DNA of 19,020 nucleotides from Candidatus Thalassarchaeaceae archaeon. Lineage in GTDB: Archaea; Thermoplasmatota; Poseidoniia; Poseidoniales; Thalassarchaeaceae. Made by a program: the position numbers and the translations under genes. Under the pieces are notes generated by a model that was not told where the DNA came from, made no database searches, and was given only the letters and a program-made list of their open reading frames with translations. Where the stretch lies: contig JASLJW010000118.1 of assembly GCA_030747885.1 (NCBI GenBank), positions 1 through 19,020 on the forward strand. The letters run 5' to 3'. Of this stretch, positions 17,201-19,020 are shown one piece after another (position 1 is the first letter of the stretch; every line of letters begins with the position of its first letter).

Positions 17201-18771
17201 GTTTTGACGAATTAGGATCAACAAATGGGGCATCTGGCGGTTCTACTGGAACTATGGAAATAGATCAACAAATCAGTATTGCCATGACGGCAATCCCTCC
17301 TTCTGCAATGATCCATGCTGGAACTAATCTATCTGGAAAATTGGTGGCAACATCACAAGTTGATCCGACAGAATCGTGGGAAATTCAAATTCCAATGGTA
17401 GTGGAATCTTTCGATCGTTTGACTGCAAGGTTGGATACCCAGGTTGGCACAGTCTCGAAAGATGCAACTCTAACCCTCCAATACACCATCACCAATACTG
17501 GGAATGAAGATGTAGTGATTACCCCTAATGCAGATAATCGCCCATCAGGATGGGATTTGAGTAGTTCATTATCGTCATTTTCTGTGGCTCAAGGTGAAGA
17601 AGCGATATTTGGAGTAGCCTTGAGTGGCAATGGATTTGCTAATAGTGGAACCATACAATTAGAATTCACTACAGAGAGTGGATATTCAGTATCAGTTCCA
17701 CTTCAGATTCAAGTTGAAGAAGAATACAGTGGTTCAATTGAATTTTCATCAATTTTGTTGGCGAATGGCTCGATAGGGACCACGCCTTTGTCTGCAGGAG
17801 ATGTGGCAACCGGACCTCCAGGTTTCATCTTGGAATGGCTCGTTGAGAATGATGGGTCAACATCTTGGACAGGCGACTATTCTCTTGATATTCCTGTGGG
17901 ATGGACCTACGAATGTGATTCACCTGGACTTCTATCAGGAGGTGCTTCTGGTTACTTGACATGTATGGTAGTCATGCCGCTTAATGTAACACCAGGTTCA
18001 CAGCCAGCCATAGGAGCAATCGTTACTTCAGGCGATCTCTCACTCCTTGACATAGTATCCATTCAAGTTTCATCTGATCAATCAGCCTCCATTTCTTTAT
18101 CTGCAAATTCAGCTACAATCCTCAAGAATGGTGAAGTCAACAACATCGAGATTGAGATTAGTAATACAGGTAATTCTCCATTTGAACATCGAATCAAGGT
18201 TACTTCATTGGACGGGTGGAATGTAGAATTAATTGATGACCCTACAATTTCTTTGAATCAGCAGGCACTTGCATTGGTAGATATCGCAGTCACTCCGAAT
18301 GAACCTGGACTTGGAATTGTTCGTGTTCAGATCCTTGGACCTGAAGATGTAGTGATTGCATCTGAAGATTTCATATTAGAATCAAAGGAATCAGCACAAG
18401 AGAATACTGAATCAGGAATTGGAAGCATAGTTTTCGTGTTCACTGGTTTACTTGTATTGTTTGGAATTGCTGCAATTTTATTCATTTCAAGAACATCAAA
18501 AAACCAATCCACAGCACCTAATTCATTCACTGCAAATCTCCCACCACCACCTTCCACTCCTAATCATTCTGTACCTGTTTCCTCTTCTGTTGTAGAAATG
18601 CCAGAATCACTGGTACTTTGTTGGGCCTGTAGTATGAAAATCGAATCAGGAAAACGTAGGGCTTGTCCATCATGCGGCGCTCGCTACCACTCAAAAGGTG
18701 CTTGTCAACATTCTGGCTTGGAGAAATGCCGTCGTTGTGAGGCATCATCTTCTACATTCGTGGAGGAATAG
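14245..18771 (+). CDS. Subtilisin-like (S8, KP-43-type) cell-surface protease with cytosolic Cys/His finger
   Basis: A 1,508-residue exported serine protease. Residues 1-23 are a signal peptide. The propeptide (about 25-265) holds two inhibitor-like units, ending near 165 and 251 with strands SVPIALVVD and SVAWISF. The catalytic domain (about 265-570) has D286 (ADSGID), H320 (HGTHVA), oxyanion N423 (SAGNDG) and S508 (GTSMAAP). A jelly-roll domain (about 575-705, with NDLDLEVIAPDG) is typical of KP-43-like enzymes. A CARDB domain (about 713-822, ending EESDEDNN) and roughly five further beta-sandwich units (about 823-1390) follow, then a membrane helix (1393-1415). The cytosolic tail carries C1459, C1462, C1474, C1477, H1482, C1487, H1489, C1495 and C1498, a possible two-zinc RING/treble-clef finger. 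ATG 14245 has GGAG 8 bases upstream. The triad is intact, so activity is expected; substrates are unknown. Confidence 0.93.
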   Translation: MARTRLAVGLVLLLLLNFAIIVAPDGNSTDIETTKSSSSLIALPPDPDSIKGVSPSSFEEIEIALRSPGANTPVGSLDTTGWTIASDVSTTFATPRSDLSLIAIDAGVDPWSARESLNSIDSLNVKAMIPPTGFLIQGDVDGLQKAALSSGVVATSSVPIALVVDSPVRDAIDSMNPEDQISVLITGWRDIDGTPNSMVEIDGMSHDISNLDVFEIHPWGDGRVEAVVSAATIPFIASNPSVAWISFPPQWEIDNDRSLVHMRVSDASNAFISELNGSGITIAVADSGIDQDHGDMNGRINYVESMTWGDSSTEDRHSGHGTHVACTVLGDGSRGGYAGVAPKAELYFQAMEDDSSGQFSGASVDYMLRTAYDADVQIHTNSWGSATDHGKYTTSAGDVDSRTSQYDQFWSYDGLTVLYSAGNDGNSGLTPPATAKNSIAVANHHNRGGSAPDTIAQSSSKGPTDDGRIKPDLAAPGSWVRSCLSQDAQDTSGNTWKSTWYIEYSGTSMAAPNAAGASALVHEYLTEIAGRPSPQGALVKALLVLGAEDMGSRDIPNDDEGWGRINVANSLVPGTDVGIFVDDRNSLRSGNSASYEFNLTRSNSPLKVVLAWSDYQGSTSSSSQLRNDLDLEVIAPDGTTTYLGNNFQAGRSVPGGSADSTNNLEVVLVDSAIAGVWSVKVSDVYHGGARNEQPYSIAVRGVNVNDLRSDPIVELSDVSYSSEVPQVGEEMTISVPITNQGSGRAVDLVVEAGILKVGTLGTDLGRETITLGPGVTRVLQWQWTPQDEGEVTLRVNIDPDNAIEESDEDNNVANIPLIVSAPGIRIDVIQATQVVSSADQASSSWTLRLKNTALIPTNASLESGSAIRDFDGASFSWFNSFNRTTMSLEGSEVVEISYTLVHPTPPEPGNYRVTITGTDEDNSIDFPTDLMLVVPVLPDVQFQSTSSLISLHPVYNTSFEVLLKNQGNGVQGYDLRIDAPQSWTMGFDELGSTNGASGGSTGTMEIDQQISIAMTAIPPSAMIHAGTNLSGKLVATSQVDPTESWEIQIPMVVESFDRLTARLDTQVGTVSKDATLTLQYTITNTGNEDVVITPNADNRPSGWDLSSSLSSFSVAQGEEAIFGVALSGNGFANSGTIQLEFTTESGYSVSVPLQIQVEEEYSGSIEFSSILLANGSIGTTPLSAGDVATGPPGFILEWLVENDGSTSWTGDYSLDIPVGWTYECDSPGLLSGGASGYLTCMVVMPLNVTPGSQPAIGAIVTSGDLSLLDIVSIQVSSDQSASISLSANSATILKNGEVNNIEIEISNTGNSPFEHRIKVTSLDGWNVELIDDPTISLNQQALALVDIAVTPNEPGLGIVRVQILGPEDVVIASEDFILESKESAQENTESGIGSIVFVFTGLLVLFGIAAILFISRTSKNQSTAPNSFTANLPPPPSTPNHSVPVSSSVVEMPESLVLCWACSMKIESGKRRACPSCGARYHSKGACQHSGLEKCRRCEASSSTFVEE
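18762..18766 (+). promoter_or_regulatory. Shine-Dalgarno (GGAGG) for the gene after the protease
   Basis: GGAGG inside the last codons of the protease gene, 6 bases before the ATG at 18773. It favours that start over the in-frame ATG at 18821 and implies coupling to the protease. Confidence 0.5.
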
Positions 18772-18772
18772 C

Positions 18773-19020
18773 ATGCATCTTGGCGGAGGTCATTTATCCG
18801 TCGGGCGCCCACGGGTGGTTATGGGAAGCAGAAGGAGAGAGGTTATTTTCTCAGTTTTATTGCTACTTTTAGTGTCTCTAGCCCCCATTGTTTCAGCAGA
18901 TGCTACAATCACATTATCTTCCAATACTTTGGCTCAGGAAGCCGATTCTGACAATCCAGCTGAATACACAATTACTGTGAGAAATACGGGATCGGATGAC
19001 GTCACTGTTAGCCTTAGTAC
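18773..19020 (+). CDS. Exported protein, N-terminal part only (runs off the window)
   Basis: An open frame with no stop before the window edge. The ATG at 18773 comes one base after the protease TAG, with GGAGG correctly spaced. The product begins with a polar, basic 23-residue stretch (MHLGGGHLSVGRPRVVMGSRRR) followed by a hydrophobic core (VIFSVLLLLLVSLAPIVSA) with a likely signal peptidase site after VSA. If the in-frame ATG at 18821 is used, the signal peptide is of ordinary length; the long start also occurs in the giant secreted protein of this cluster. The mature part opens with a beta-sandwich-like segment (DATITLSSN, then AEYTITVRNTGSDDVTVSLS), the style of the domains repeated in the protease stalk. 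Only about 37 mature residues are visible, so function cannot be judged. It is likely part of the same operon. Confidence 0.75.
   Translation, partial: MHLGGGHLSVGRPRVVMGSRRREVIFSVLLLLLVSLAPIVSADATITLSSNTLAQEADSDNPAEYTITVRNTGSDDVTVSLS

Noticed and set aside
1..19020. CRISPR array, tRNA/rRNA genes, insertion sequence or phage genes
   Set aside because: Reading both strands showed no evenly spaced repeats, no cloverleaf-like B-box segments in gaps, and no transposase or integrase motifs; gaps are too short for most such elements.

Overview
The window looks like a piece of an archaeal chromosome, most likely from a marine Thermoplasmatota relative such as Marine Group II (Candidatus Poseidoniales). 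The firm support is an archaeal/eukaryotic-type ribosomal protein L15e, an archaeal single-domain PRC-barrel protein, archaeal TATA-type promoters (the octamer CTTATATG, used twice) and mixed leaderless/Shine-Dalgarno starts. The MGII-level assignment is inference from gene style: very large Ser/Thr/Asp-rich secreted proteins with PKD-like, CARDB-like and other beta-sandwich domains, in moderately AT-rich DNA. Genes are packed tightly; the longest gene-free stretch is about 117 bases, and I found no tRNA, rRNA, CRISPR array, insertion sequence or phage gene.

Region 1 (1-4582) is a mosaic of small transcription units. A 5'-truncated Old Yellow Enzyme family flavin oxidoreductase runs in from the left. 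Only 3 bases away, facing it, is a 347-residue protein with an N-terminal zinc ribbon, three Tudor-like beta-barrel repeats and a C-terminal EF-hand pair, a combination that looks eukaryote-like. Divergent from it is a two-gene unit: an unrecognised 176-residue helical protein and a 407-residue SPFH-like protein with a long coiled coil. A convergent gene for a CxxC/CxxC zinc-binding protein with an acidic tail closes the region.

Region 2 (4583-6725) is a housekeeping block on the + strand: L15e, a lone PRC-barrel protein and ribonuclease Z (tRNA 3'-end processing). The 117-base gap at its left holds two divergent promoters with the same TATA octamer, one placed for a leaderless mRNA and one for a short leader with a Shine-Dalgarno site.

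Region 3 (6772 to the right edge, about 12 kb, all +) is a run of cell-surface genes: a PKD-type single-pass membrane protein with a cytosolic zinc ribbon; a 1,493-residue secreted protein of unknown function with degenerate internal repeats; a 198-residue single-pass membrane protein translationally coupled to it (TGATG); a 1,508-residue KP-43-like subtilase with CARDB and further beta-sandwich domains, a C-terminal membrane anchor and a cysteine/histidine-rich cytosolic finger that resembles a two-zinc RING/treble-clef module; and the start of another exported protein one base after the protease stop. Two of these surface proteins share the plan 'large ectodomain, one membrane helix, cytosolic zinc finger', which suggests a surface proteolysis or sensing assembly with an inside-facing partner-binding tail. 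That joint function is inference.
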